From assembly GCA_903858935.1 (NCBI GenBank), contig CAIOKO010000143.1, forward strand, positions 24,841 to 88,840: a DNA stretch of 64,000 bases, written 5' to 3'. The position numbers and the translations under genes were made by a program. The DNA comes from an uncultured Schlesneria sp. (lineage in GTDB: Bacteria; Planctomycetota; Planctomycetia; Planctomycetales; Planctomycetaceae). Below are positions 42,204-51,352 of this stretch, in pieces; position 1 is the stretch's first letter; each line of letters starts with the position of its first letter. Below the pieces are notes generated by a model. The model saw only the letters and a program-made list of their open reading frames with translations. It did not search any database and was not told the origin of the DNA.

Positions 42204-43106
42204 GTGCCTTTCTGCGAGGATCGGCCGATTTTCAATGCAGAACGAGTCCAACGGTTGGGTAATGCCACTCGGGAAAAAAAGGTGCCGTCTCGGCTCGCCG
42301 GTGACAGCGGCAGTTTTTGCGAATGTCGGAGAATAGTTCGCACGAAAATCTGGCTCATGCCAACAAATATGGTGTTTGCCTGGAATCTCGTCTGGACTAG
42401 ATCGCGAACAAAAACAAAATCCTGGTCCCATCTTAAGATAAATTACCCACAATCGTTTCCCTCGATTAACAGCATCCACATCAATCTCAAAAACGCAAAT
42501 CCCCCGGTGGAGAAACTGATCGTGAACGTACTTCGTCTCCTGAAAATTGCTGCCATTTTGCTTGCTCTACCGGGAATTGTTTTGCCACAGTCTCGAGTTT
42601 TGGCCAGCGAGCAGAAGGTTCCGTCATTTCGAGTGAAACTTGTTAAGCCGAATTCGATTCTCGATGCCAAGCTGGACAAGGAGGGGACATTCACGGGCCG
42701 CGCAATCGAGCACGACGGGACGCCGGTCGTGGGAGCTGTCGTGGTCGTAAGGGCCGCCCAAACGGAAGTTGGTCAATCGATTACCGACGAACAAGGTAAT
42801 TTCTCGGTGAAAAACCTGAAATCAGGTGTCTATGAAGTTAGCTCCGGCGCGACGACTGGAAGCTATCGATTCTGGACTGAGGGAACAGCGCCGCCGTCGG
42901 CGAAACCACACGGACTTTTAGTACTTGGACAAAACGGTGCTCGCGGTCAATACGGATTGACGGAAACTATTTTCGGTAGCAATCTCGGGCTTATTCTCCT
43001 GGTGACAACCACCGCGTTGTCGGCAGCCGCGCTTGCAGTGTCCATCGATGCTCATAACACTGCCCAGGAAGCGAAAAATCTGGTTAAAAAACCAGCATCA
43101 CCGTGA
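42204..43106 (+). CDS. Secreted/membrane protein with carboxypeptidase-regulatory-like domain (start probably downstream near 42510)
   Basis: Signal-like LLKIAAILLALPGIVLPQSRVLA; GRAIEHDGTPVVGAVVVVRA...GNFSVKNLKSGVYEV; C-terminal TM. Confidence 0.65.
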   Translation: MPFCEDRPIFNAERVQRLGNATREKKVPSRLAGDSGSFCECRRIVRTKIWLMPTNMVFAWNLVWTRSRTKTKSWSHLKINYPQSFPSINSIHINLKNANPPVEKLIVNVLRLLKIAAILLALPGIVLPQSRVLASEQKVPSFRVKLVKPNSILDAKLDKEGTFTGRAIEHDGTPVVGAVVVVRAAQTEVGQSITDEQGNFSVKNLKSGVYEVSSGATTGSYRFWTEGTAPPSAKPHGLLVLGQNGARGQYGLTETIFGSNLGLILLVTTTALSAAALAVSIDAHNTAQEAKNLVKKPASP

Positions 43107-43170
43107 TTCTGACGGTGAAAAAGGCAAGTCGCGTAAGTACCTTTCATTTGAGACCACAGCCGCGCCACAC

Positions 43171-45441
43171 TTAATTCTTGTGCCCGCGCTGTTGCCATGA
43201 CCAGCGGAAAAGATTGCGCGTGTCGACGTAACGCGATTCGTTCGACGAACAGCCCAATACGACGACAATCAGTTCGTCTTCTAAGTGGTTTCCAACCGAA
43301 ATCAGGCATGCACCCGCAGCGTCCGTGGTTCCGGTTTTCACTCCGGAATAACCGGCAATTTTCAGCAGTTCGTTTCCATTCTTCCAGACGACTGTGCGAG
43401 TCGTCCCGCCCGGCCCCTGGACGCGCACGGCATGCTGACGAGTTTGAACATAGTTGCGAAACCGTGCGTCCTGCATCACCTTGGCTGTCAACAACACTTG
43501 GTCGACTGCGGTCGATAAGTGCGATTTGTCTGGCAATCCATGAGGGTTGGAATAGTGTGTCTGCTTCATCCCTAGTTGATCGGCGGTACGATTCATTTCA
43601 GCGATGAATCTTGCAACCGGTTTTTGAAATTCCGGCGATCCCCGTTCCGCAGCGAAACGGGGCCCTGCGAATTCCGCGAGCGCGACGGCTGCATCATTCC
43701 CCGATGGCAGCATCAGGCCGTAAATCAAGTCTCGTACCGCAATCCGTTCGCCAGCTTTCAAACCGCATGTGCTTCCTCCGGTCCGGTCTGCTGCGGACGA
43801 GATAGAAACGACTTCGTCTAACAACTGCGGTTCATTGTCCGCTTCTCGCAGGACCAACCACGCAGTCATTGTTTTTGTCGTACTGGCAAAGTCGCGTCGT
43901 TCGTCTCCCTTTTCGTTCCACAAAATTCGGCCAGTCTTCGCTTCCCCAATGGCCCAGGCGTTCGCGGTCACAAAGGGAGGTCCCGTGATCGAGTCGGCTG
44001 AATTTTGCGGCAGTGATTCTTTATTCACGATATCAGGGTCGACCGGCTTCTCTTCGTCAGTCTGAATCAGTGGTCCTAACGCCTTCCAGGTTTCAGGCGT
44101 GACGATTCCTGTGGGAGGAAGGTTCTGGTGGCGCTGAAAGGCGATCACCGCTTGTCGCGTCGCCGGGCCAAAATCTCCGTCGACCGACAATCGAGTTCCG
44201 GGAAGATGTTTCCTGATTGTCCGCTGCAATGCTTCGACCAGTTCGCCGTTTGCGCCTTGAGCCAGTTCTCTTGGTAACTGGTTGGTGTCAGGAAGACCGG
44301 CGGGGTTGAAGTATTCAAATGCCAGCCGAGCGATCTCGGCGCAAAGTAATTCCGCAGCGTTGTCATCCTCCCAACGCTGGTCCTTGTTTTTCGATGTCAG
44401 TACGCAAATGGCAATATGACCCGATGGAGATTCGATGATCCCGGCTCCGTTTCTGGCAGCCGAGACCGAACCCGTCTTCAGAGCGACCTTTGTCCCCTTG
44501 GGTAACGACCTGGCTAATCGCGGTTTGTCTTCGCAGGCCAGCAGATGTTCGTACATCTGACGAGATGCGTCGGGCGAGACGAGTTCCTGCTTGTCGAGTT
44601 GCTCGAGCAGTCGAATCATTTCGTTTGCCGTCGTACTCCCTAACCCAAACTTCTCGCTCCGATCCGGTGCAATCGACGTCGCCTGAAGATAAACCTTGGA
44701 ATGGAGTCGGGTGTGGGGATATCCCAGTTTCGACATCAGTTCTGAGGTTGCTGGTAAACTGACCCGGTCCACCACAAGGTTGGTTGCTGTGTTATCGGAA
44801 TATGCGATCATCAGTCGAATTGCATCCCGCAAAGGAAATCGAAGTCCCGAACTGAAATGCGAAGTCAGGATGCCCGAACCGGGTACTTTGTCTGCTTCTT
44901 TCAGTTCCACATTCGATGAAAGGTCCAGTTTGCCATCGGTCGCTTGCTGATAGGCGGCAATCATAATTGGAAACTTGATCAAGCTGGCCGTCGGCATCGG
45001 TTCGTCGGCGTTATGAAGAAACGAGGCACCAGTTGTCAGATGTTTCACAGCAACCGTGACAGTTCCCTCATGTGCGGAAATCACTGGCTTAAGTGACTCT
45101 GCCAGACGCGGGTCCTCCTGAGATCTCGCAATTGAGGCCGTAATCGTCAGCAGCGAGAATCCTGCAAAAATGCGAGCAAAAGTTCCCGAACAAGATTCGT
45201 TGATCGAATGAATCCGTTTTTCAGAGTATGCCTCGCAAGGTTGACGACCACTTGTCCTCGATTTCTTCGTCATTGGTTTGTTCCCAGCGTAGTAATCTCG
45301 TTGTTGATTCTTTTGCACCCGGCGAAGATTGTGAGAATGTTCCCTTCGGATGCAGGCATTTTTTGTGCCGAGCCTGTTGTTCGAGCCTTCATACGTCAGT
45401 AGTCCGATCACGCGATTCATATTTGATCGCCCTTCAGACAA
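43171..45441 (-). CDS. Composite protein: class A beta-lactamase-like + peptidoglycan-binding + D-Ala-D-Ala carboxypeptidase-like
   Basis: PTASLIKFPIMI (SxxK), YSDNTA (SDN), KTGS; GDFGPATRQAVIAFQRHQNLPPTGIV; DFASTTKTMTAW (SxxK), SGNDAAVAL (SGN), VKTGTTDAAG (KTG). Confidence 0.9.
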   Translation of the reverse strand: MSEGRSNMNRVIGLLTYEGSNNRLGTKNACIRREHSHNLRRVQKNQQRDYYAGNKPMTKKSRTSGRQPCEAYSEKRIHSINESCSGTFARIFAGFSLLTITASIARSQEDPRLAESLKPVISAHEGTVTVAVKHLTTGASFLHNADEPMPTASLIKFPIMIAAYQQATDGKLDLSSNVELKEADKVPGSGILTSHFSSGLRFPLRDAIRLMIAYSDNTATNLVVDRVSLPATSELMSKLGYPHTRLHSKVYLQATSIAPDRSEKFGLGSTTANEMIRLLEQLDKQELVSPDASRQMYEHLLACEDKPRLARSLPKGTKVALKTGSVSAARNGAGIIESPSGHIAICVLTSKNKDQRWEDDNAAELLCAEIARLAFEYFNPAGLPDTNQLPRELAQGANGELVEALQRTIRKHLPGTRLSVDGDFGPATRQAVIAFQRHQNLPPTGIVTPETWKALGPLIQTDEEKPVDPDIVNKESLPQNSADSITGPPFVTANAWAIGEAKTGRILWNEKGDERRDFASTTKTMTAWLVLREADNEPQLLDEVVSISSAADRTGGSTCGLKAGERIAVRDLIYGLMLPSGNDAAVALAEFAGPRFAAERGSPEFQKPVARFIAEMNRTADQLGMKQTHYSNPHGLPDKSHLSTAVDQVLLTAKVMQDARFRNYVQTRQHAVRVQGPGGTTRTVVWKNGNELLKIAGYSGVKTGTTDAAGACLISVGNHLEDELIVVVLGCSSNESRYVDTRNLFRWSWQQRGHKN

Positions 45442-45512
45442 CGTCGTGAAGGATTTTTCGTAGGGAAAACAGGGCGCATTTGAAAAAGTTTAGTGGCGAC
45501 TCTCAAGCTTCA

Positions 45513-45780
45513 AGCTCTTTACCGACCTCGCGTCGGTGAAAGGAGAAGCTACCACCAAGCTTAATCGCAGAATGGCAAGCTCTCCACTGACCTTGTGTCC
45601 CTTGAAGCAACGACTGGACAGCTATCAAATGAATCAACCCGGTTGTTTGCGAGAAGAATTGGCTTGAAAGTCGCCCCTTCCACCGTCGCGAGTTCGGTGG
45701 AGAGCTGGGCATTTCACATTTGTTCAATCGGCGTCGCTGGCCAGTCGCTGCTGCCACCGACGCAAGGTAGGTGGAGAACA
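45513..45780. repeat. Cluster of four degenerate 31-bp palindromic REP-like units (45513-45543 +, 45578-45608 +, 45676-45706 -, 45750-45780 -)
   Basis: Direct alignment: AGCTCTTTACCGACCTCGCGTCGGTGAAAGG; AGCTCTCCACTGACCTTGTGTCCCTTGAAGC; rc AGCTCTCCACCGAACTCGCGACGGTGGAAGG; rc TGTTCTCCACCTACCTTGCGTCGGTGGCAGC. Confidence 0.85.
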
Positions 45781-46132
45781 TTTTCCATCCCCGCGTTCCA
45801 CGGTTAGTGCCGTTTACTTGAAGAAACCTCCATCACGGCGTTGCCCTGTAATGGAAGTCAAGACTCGCGAACCCAAATGCGAACGACGGAAACGATTCTT
45901 CGTTTCAGACCGAAAGAACATTGTTTCTTGACGCCAATCAATCCGTTTATCGAACTTGGGAATATCGTTTGTACATTGAACGCGATCGCGCTTCACGATA
46001 CTCAATGGAATCTGTCATTTGTATAGTGTAAGGCTTGGTTTAAATCAGTCAGGTGATTGTAGATCCTCGTATCGAAATCCTCGGCGTGAGGCGAGTTCCT
46101 TCAAATATCGTATCTTGCCTTAGACGTTAGAT

Positions 46133-49015
46133 TTGCGCTCGCTTCCTGCTCGATGGAAAGGTGGTTCCCCTTTGAACAGTAACGCTGGAGAATCTTCCGT
46201 CTTTCCCAACGACGAACTCTTAGGCAGTGGCTCGCCCATTGGAACTGGTCAAATCCGGGACGTGGGAGAACTGACCGCCAAAGACAAATCCCTGTGGAAT
46301 TCGAACGAATCGGGCTCTCATGCTGTTTCAGACAGCTCCTCTGGCGCAAATCATGAGCTCTTTCGACTGATGGTTGAAACGGTCGAGGACTACGCAATTT
46401 ACATGCTCGACCTGCAGGGTAACATTGTCAGTTGGAATGCCGGTGCCACTCGGATGAAAGGATATTTCGCAGACGAGGTGGTTGGTCAAAACTTTGCGAT
46501 TTTTTATCCTGCAGACGATGTCAAACGTGGTAAGCCGCAAGAATTACTAACAATTGCAATTCGTGACGGGCGAATCGATGACGAAGGCTGGCGATTGCGA
46601 AAGGACGGCACCCGTTTTTGGGCTCACGTCGTTATCACGGCATTGCGCGACGCCAGTAATAATCTTAAGGGATTCTCAAAAATCACCCGCGACCTTACAG
46701 CGCGTAAGCAAGCTGAGGAAGATCTCCGGAAAAGCGAACAGCGGGTGCGCGAGCTTGTGGCGGAATTGGAGGCGGCACTCGACACCATGCCGATTCCGAT
46801 TTTGCGCGCTCACGACCCGGAATGCCTGCATATGACGGGGAATCGCACCGCAGAAGCATTTCTGCGAATCACTCGGGGTGCGGAAGCCTCGTTGAGCGCA
46901 CCCGAAGGGGTCAGGCCTACCAATTACAGGGCCTTCAGGGGAGGCCAGGAATTGAGCTCGAGTGAGATGCCCACCCAAAAGGCCGCTCGCGGAATCACGG
47001 TTCAGGATTTTGACTTTGAGTTTGTCTTCGACGATGGCACAGTTCGCAAAATGCTGGGCTATGCCGTGCCACTCTGGAATGAAACAGGCGAGCCGCGTGG
47101 GGCAATTACCGTCCTGGTTGACATCACCGAGCGTATGCAGATCGAATTGGCATTGAAATTGACCGAGGAACGACTTCGTCTGGCGCTGGAAACCATAAAA
47201 ATAGGAACGTTTGAGGACGATATTTCCAGCGGAGAAATGTTTTGGAATTCCGTCGAATATGAACTTCTGGGGCTCCACCCCGGTGACGCCCCACCGTCCG
47301 CAGAAACCTTTTTTCGCTTCGTCCATCCCGAGGACGCCGAGACACTCTATACGAGGTGGGAACAAGCGAAACGCACTGGAGAATATGACTCTGAGTTTCG
47401 GATCATCAGGGCCGATGGCGAGGAACGCTGGCTGGTTGGTAAGGGGCGTTTTGTCGTCGACAGTCGCGGCAACGGAGAAATTCAAGGGGTCGGAACTCGG
47501 TTTCTGGGTGTGAATTTTGATATTACAGAACGCAAACGCGTCGAACTGGCTCTGATGAAAAGTGAAAAACAATTCCGCGCTTTCTTCGAGAACGCAGGGG
47601 TTGGTTTGACGCAAATTAATTCCATCGGGCAATTCGTCCGAGTCAATGATTCTTTCTGTGAGATCACTGGCTACAGCCGCGAGCAGTTGCTGGGCGGGAT
47701 GCGACCGACGGATCTGGATCACCCGGATGACCGTCCCGTCGATCAAGCTCGAAATGCCGAGTTTATGAGCGGCGCGATTTCGGTTTACGATTTCGAAAAA
47801 CGTTATCTCCGCCAAAACGGGCAGACCGTTTGGGTTCACGTGACAGCCACAGCCTGTCGCGACGCGTCGGGTGCCCTGGAATTTTCTGCAGGAGTGATTA
47901 CCGACATCACCGAGCGTCGACTGGCAGAAAAAGCTTTGTTCGACAAGAAAGAACGACTCCGATCGATTCTTAAGACCGCAGCCGACGCCATCGTCGTCTT
48001 CGACCTGAGCGGCATCATCGACACCGTTAATCCCACCGCCGAGCAAATGTTCGGTTATACGGCTGACGAGATGCTTGGCCAAAATGTCAAAATGCTGATG
48101 CCTCCCCCATTCCATGAAAGGTACGAGAATTTTCTTCAGCGTTATCAAGAAGCTAAGGATGACATCAACTTCCGTATCAGTCGTGAAGTGATCGGGATTC
48201 GGAAAGATGGCTCGCTGCTTCCGATTGATCTGAGTGTGAACAGCGTTGATCATTTGGGGATATTCACCGCCGTTTTGCGAGATATCACCGAACGCAAACG
48301 ACTGGAAAAACATGTCCTTGAGATCGCTGCTGAGGAACAGCGCCGCATTGCTCAGGAACTGCATGACGGGACGCAGCAAGAACTGGCGGGAATGTCGATG
48401 CTCGCCGAAGTCATGGTCAACCTGCTGAGCCAGGTGTCGCAACATGATTTCGCTGACAAGGGCGAGGGGATGATCGATGGCAGGGTCCACAAGCAACTGT
48501 CTGAGATCTCCGGTAAATTATGGCAGAGACTTTCGGAAGCGAGTAAGAATGTCCGAGATCTGTCTCATGGAATTATGCCCGTTCACATCGATCCCGAAGG
48601 CTTGCGGTCTTCCTTAGCGCAGCTGGCTTATTCAACAAATGAAGTGAAGGGAATCAATTGTCGTTTTGAATGCCGCGAGCCTGTCTCCGTCGAGAACGCG
48701 ACCACCGCCACGAATTTGTATCGTATTGCCCAGGAATCATTGAAAAACGCGATTCAACATGGTCAGGCTAATCAAATTGAGATTTACATGGGAACACAAG
48801 GCAATCGCTTTGTGTTGGAAATTCGAGACAACGGAGTTGGTTTTGATCCCGCAAATCTGCCGACGAGTGCGGTCACCGATGAAACTCAGGGAATGGGACT
48901 ACGGATCATGGAGTACCGCGCCCGGATGATCGGTGGCACTCTCATCGTCCGACGTCAGGCTACGGGTGGCATGAGTGTCAAATGTGAAGTTCTATCAGTC
49001 GAGGATTTGCGATAA
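46133..49015 (+). CDS. Multi-PAS sensor histidine kinase (HisKA_3/NarX type)
   Basis: Several PAS/PAC blocks (NIVSWNAGATRMKGY, ITERKRVE...), EEQRRIAQELHDGTQQELAG H-box, EIRDNGVGFDPANLP, GMGLRIMEYRA. Confidence 0.95.
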   Translation: MRSLPARWKGGSPLNSNAGESSVFPNDELLGSGSPIGTGQIRDVGELTAKDKSLWNSNESGSHAVSDSSSGANHELFRLMVETVEDYAIYMLDLQGNIVSWNAGATRMKGYFADEVVGQNFAIFYPADDVKRGKPQELLTIAIRDGRIDDEGWRLRKDGTRFWAHVVITALRDASNNLKGFSKITRDLTARKQAEEDLRKSEQRVRELVAELEAALDTMPIPILRAHDPECLHMTGNRTAEAFLRITRGAEASLSAPEGVRPTNYRAFRGGQELSSSEMPTQKAARGITVQDFDFEFVFDDGTVRKMLGYAVPLWNETGEPRGAITVLVDITERMQIELALKLTEERLRLALETIKIGTFEDDISSGEMFWNSVEYELLGLHPGDAPPSAETFFRFVHPEDAETLYTRWEQAKRTGEYDSEFRIIRADGEERWLVGKGRFVVDSRGNGEIQGVGTRFLGVNFDITERKRVELALMKSEKQFRAFFENAGVGLTQINSIGQFVRVNDSFCEITGYSREQLLGGMRPTDLDHPDDRPVDQARNAEFMSGAISVYDFEKRYLRQNGQTVWVHVTATACRDASGALEFSAGVITDITERRLAEKALFDKKERLRSILKTAADAIVVFDLSGIIDTVNPTAEQMFGYTADEMLGQNVKMLMPPPFHERYENFLQRYQEAKDDINFRISREVIGIRKDGSLLPIDLSVNSVDHLGIFTAVLRDITERKRLEKHVLEIAAEEQRRIAQELHDGTQQELAGMSMLAEVMVNLLSQVSQHDFADKGEGMIDGRVHKQLSEISGKLWQRLSEASKNVRDLSHGIMPVHIDPEGLRSSLAQLAYSTNEVKGINCRFECREPVSVENATTATNLYRIAQESLKNAIQHGQANQIEIYMGTQGNRFVLEIRDNGVGFDPANLPTSAVTDETQGMGLRIMEYRARMIGGTLIVRRQATGGMSVKCEVLSVEDLR

Positions 49016-49033
49016 ACAACACTCTCGTTCTCT

Positions 49034-49082
49034 CGTTACCAAGCTCCAGCTTGGTAACGCCATTCTTCGAAGCTCTGCTTCG
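49034..49082. repeat. Two adjacent palindromes (REP-like): CGTTACCAAGCT-CC-AGCTTGGTAACG and CGAAGC-TCT-GCTTCG
   Basis: Perfect 12-bp arms (49034-49045/49048-49059) and 6-bp arms (49068-49073/49077-49082). Confidence 0.9.
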
Positions 49083-49155
49083 CGAATCGCGTGATACCTT
49101 CCAATCAAAACCTCAATCCTTCTTCAATCAATCATCTCATCGAAGTTCCAAAAAA

Positions 49156-49188
49156 AGTTGGCCAAGTTGGTCAAATTGGTCAAGTTCC
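49156..49188. repeat. Tandem 9-bp iteron-like repeat, cluster A
   Basis: AGTTGGCCA AGTTGGTCA AATTGGTCA AGTTCC. Confidence 0.8.
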
Positions 49189-49213
49189 TTTTTTTGTATG
49201 GTTTGGCACATCT

Positions 49214-49241
49214 CGAAGCTGGTCGATCGTGACCAGCTTCG
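49214..49241. repeat. Inverted repeat between the iteron clusters
   Basis: CGAAGCTGGTC-GATCGT-GACCAGCTTCG, 11-bp perfect arms. Confidence 0.9.
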
Positions 49242-49335
49242 TTTTCGCCTTGTCTTCTACAGGGCGAGGAAGAGATTGAAATCTTCATTCGTCTGCGATC
49301 CCTCTTCAATCTGTGGTTTCATCCATGTCGAGAAA

Positions 49336-49359
49336 AGTTGGCCAAGTTGGTCAAGTTCC
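49336..49359. repeat. Tandem 9-bp iteron-like repeat, cluster B (overlaps stop codon of the AAA ATPase)
   Basis: AGTTGGCCA AGTTGGTCA AGTTCC, 180 bp from cluster A. Confidence 0.8.
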
Positions 49360-50550
49360 ATTTTTTGCAGGGTTTTTGTGAACTTTCGCTTTGTCAAATT
49401 CAGCACATATCTCGGCCATTGTCTTCACTTCGGGCGTTCTTAACTGCAGCCCAGGGGAGCGGGAGCTGACAGGTCCCGTCAGCGGATCTGGCAAACGCCA
49501 GAACCATCGCCCGTCTGATTTCTTTTCTTTACCTTTGATACCACCCAGCAGGATCAGTGCGCGCATCAACGTTTTTTCACTGATGTCATGACCAGCCGCA
49601 TCCGCTTTGAGGACGCTTGTATAAACAGGGGCGCCATTCAAACGGTTTTTCAGCCATTCGGTCACCCGAGACATTTCACCCTTCGCCGCCACGTGATGCA
49701 GTCGCTCCGTCACCGTCGTTTCAGCCACATATTGTTCCGCCGTCTGACGGACCCATTCGTTTTCCCAACAGATCCGGTGATTCTCAACCGTAAAGCCGAT
49801 GCCAGGAGGTGTTTCACTCAAGTTGGTTTTAACAGGCAGCAGGATTCGTCGGCCCGGTTCGTTGGGATCATGAACTATCGTCCAGACCGAACGAGCCACC
49901 TCGGCGAGAACCGGAGAGGTCGGCGTCCAACTGCCACGTTTCCCTTTCTCAACCTTGGACGGCGTCGCGATCAACAGGATCGCTATACCTGTTCGGTTTG
50001 CCAGATCCGTCAGCTTTGCCATCGTTCCTCTGAGCTTGGCGTCGTCACGCCCACCCGTCCCATCGAGAAAACAATTGGCGGGGTCAATCACGATCAGGCG
50101 ACAAGGCTCACCCGTCTCACGCAGCAATGTCAGATACAATTCGAGCGATTCAATTTCACCATCGTCATCGAGCCGACTGCGCCTGAATTCAGGTTTTTCC
50201 AGTGTTGTGTTCGTGTCATTAACCACGATGTTGACCAAAGGGATTGCGGCTCCCGCAGCTTCCAGACGAATTCGAACCACTCTGGCGACATCATCTTCAC
50301 CCGAAAACAGTATGACCTGACCCGGCTCCCCTTGTTCCGCGATAGTCAGACCACGCGCACCCTGAGTCAACCGGGCGATGGCATCCATCGCAAACAGGCT
50401 TTTCCCGACTCCCGGCTCCCCGGTCAATAACGTCACTTGCCCCTCGGGGATCACCCCGTTCCAAATCCATCCCAGCGGTTTCGCAGGAATCTCGCTCAAC
50501 TTTTCCAGATTCATACAAGTCCTCCAGATCAATAAAACATCCAATGCCAA
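49351..50550 (-). CDS. AAA family ATPase, RepA/RecA-like helicase fold
   Basis: GQVTLLTGEPGVGKSLFAMDAIARLTQGARG; RLIVIDPANCFLDGTGGRDD; start probably MNLEKLSEIPAKPLGWIW. Confidence 0.88.
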   Translation of the reverse strand: MALDVLLIWRTCMNLEKLSEIPAKPLGWIWNGVIPEGQVTLLTGEPGVGKSLFAMDAIARLTQGARGLTIAEQGEPGQVILFSGEDDVARVVRIRLEAAGAAIPLVNIVVNDTNTTLEKPEFRRSRLDDDGEIESLELYLTLLRETGEPCRLIVIDPANCFLDGTGGRDDAKLRGTMAKLTDLANRTGIAILLIATPSKVEKGKRGSWTPTSPVLAEVARSVWTIVHDPNEPGRRILLPVKTNLSETPPGIGFTVENHRICWENEWVRQTAEQYVAETTVTERLHHVAAKGEMSRVTEWLKNRLNGAPVYTSVLKADAAGHDISEKTLMRALILLGGIKGKEKKSDGRWFWRLPDPLTGPVSSRSPGLQLRTPEVKTMAEICAEFDKAKVHKNPAKNGT

Positions 50551-51217
50551 AAAACTCTATGGTCATCGCAATAACCGCAAGAAGAATAATAATAAAATCA
50601 TGTAGTGTCAATAAAAGTTTACTAAATTATTTGTCGTTATTGGTGGTTCAGGCGGGTGGAGAGATGGTGGTTGGGGAATTTGGTTCGCAGGAGAAGGGAG
50701 AGTATGTTGGCTCCTGTCGGTCTGCGATTTCCAGCCGATTTCCGACGCTCATCGAAGGTCGGTCGGTTCACAGTCTGAAGGGCTGACGCACATCAGCTCG
50801 GGGCAAGCTCGTCGTCGAGCGCCGCCCCGGGTACTCATCCCAATAATCCAAAATCACCCTGAAAAGGCAGGGGAAACCATCCAGACAAAAAACGTCCAAA
50901 CGGTGGTGTTTTTTCGGAGGAGAATTTTGTTTATCCCGCCGTGGATTAGAGGAGGATAATCAGGATCTTGAACAGCGGGCAATGAAGTCAACGAAGGAGC
51001 AGTTGGCAGGGGGCGGCCGTCTGTTCATTCCTGGTTCGCCTCCGGCAACATCATCTCGCAAGCTCCGTTGGCCAGTTTGATTTAATCGTATGATCGGACT
51101 TCCGCGTCTTTCCTTGATTCCTGCTCAATTCGCCGGTTTGAATTCCCGACAAATTCAAAACCAGACCCGGAAGAATTTGGGACGCCGCCCAGCACCGCGA
51201 TTTCAATGTCGTCTTCG

Positions 51218-51352
51218 TTAATTGACGAGTTCTGTGAGATGCCGTACCGCGGCGAGAACTTGCTGAATGATAGCGAGTACAAATCCGAGCAACAGGGCGA
51301 TAATCGCCATCACAACCAGTAGCTCGATCAGAGAATATCCTCGTCGTCGCAT
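51218..51352 (-). CDS. 44-aa mini-prepilin / prepilin N-terminal fragment
   Basis: MRRRGYSLIELLVVMAIIALLLGFVLAIIQQVLAAVRHLTELVN then TAA; type IV prepilin cleavage motif. Confidence 0.6.
   Translation of the reverse strand: MRRRGYSLIELLVVMAIIALLLGFVLAIIQQVLAAVRHLTELVN

Noticed and set aside
45503-45807. Short ORFs on both strands in the REP region
   Set aside because: Fully explained by the palindromic repeat array; no coding signal.
46676-48496. 606-aa minus-strand ORF inside the PAS kinase
   Set aside because: Antisense shadow of a strongly supported coding frame with clear PAS and kinase motifs; no recognisable domains in the antisense product.
49051-49443. 130-aa plus ORF
   Set aside because: Spans hairpins and iterons and the antisense end of the ATPase; no domain.
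49588-50430. 280-aa plus ORF
   Set aside because: Antisense to the AAA ATPase with intact Walker motif on the other strand.
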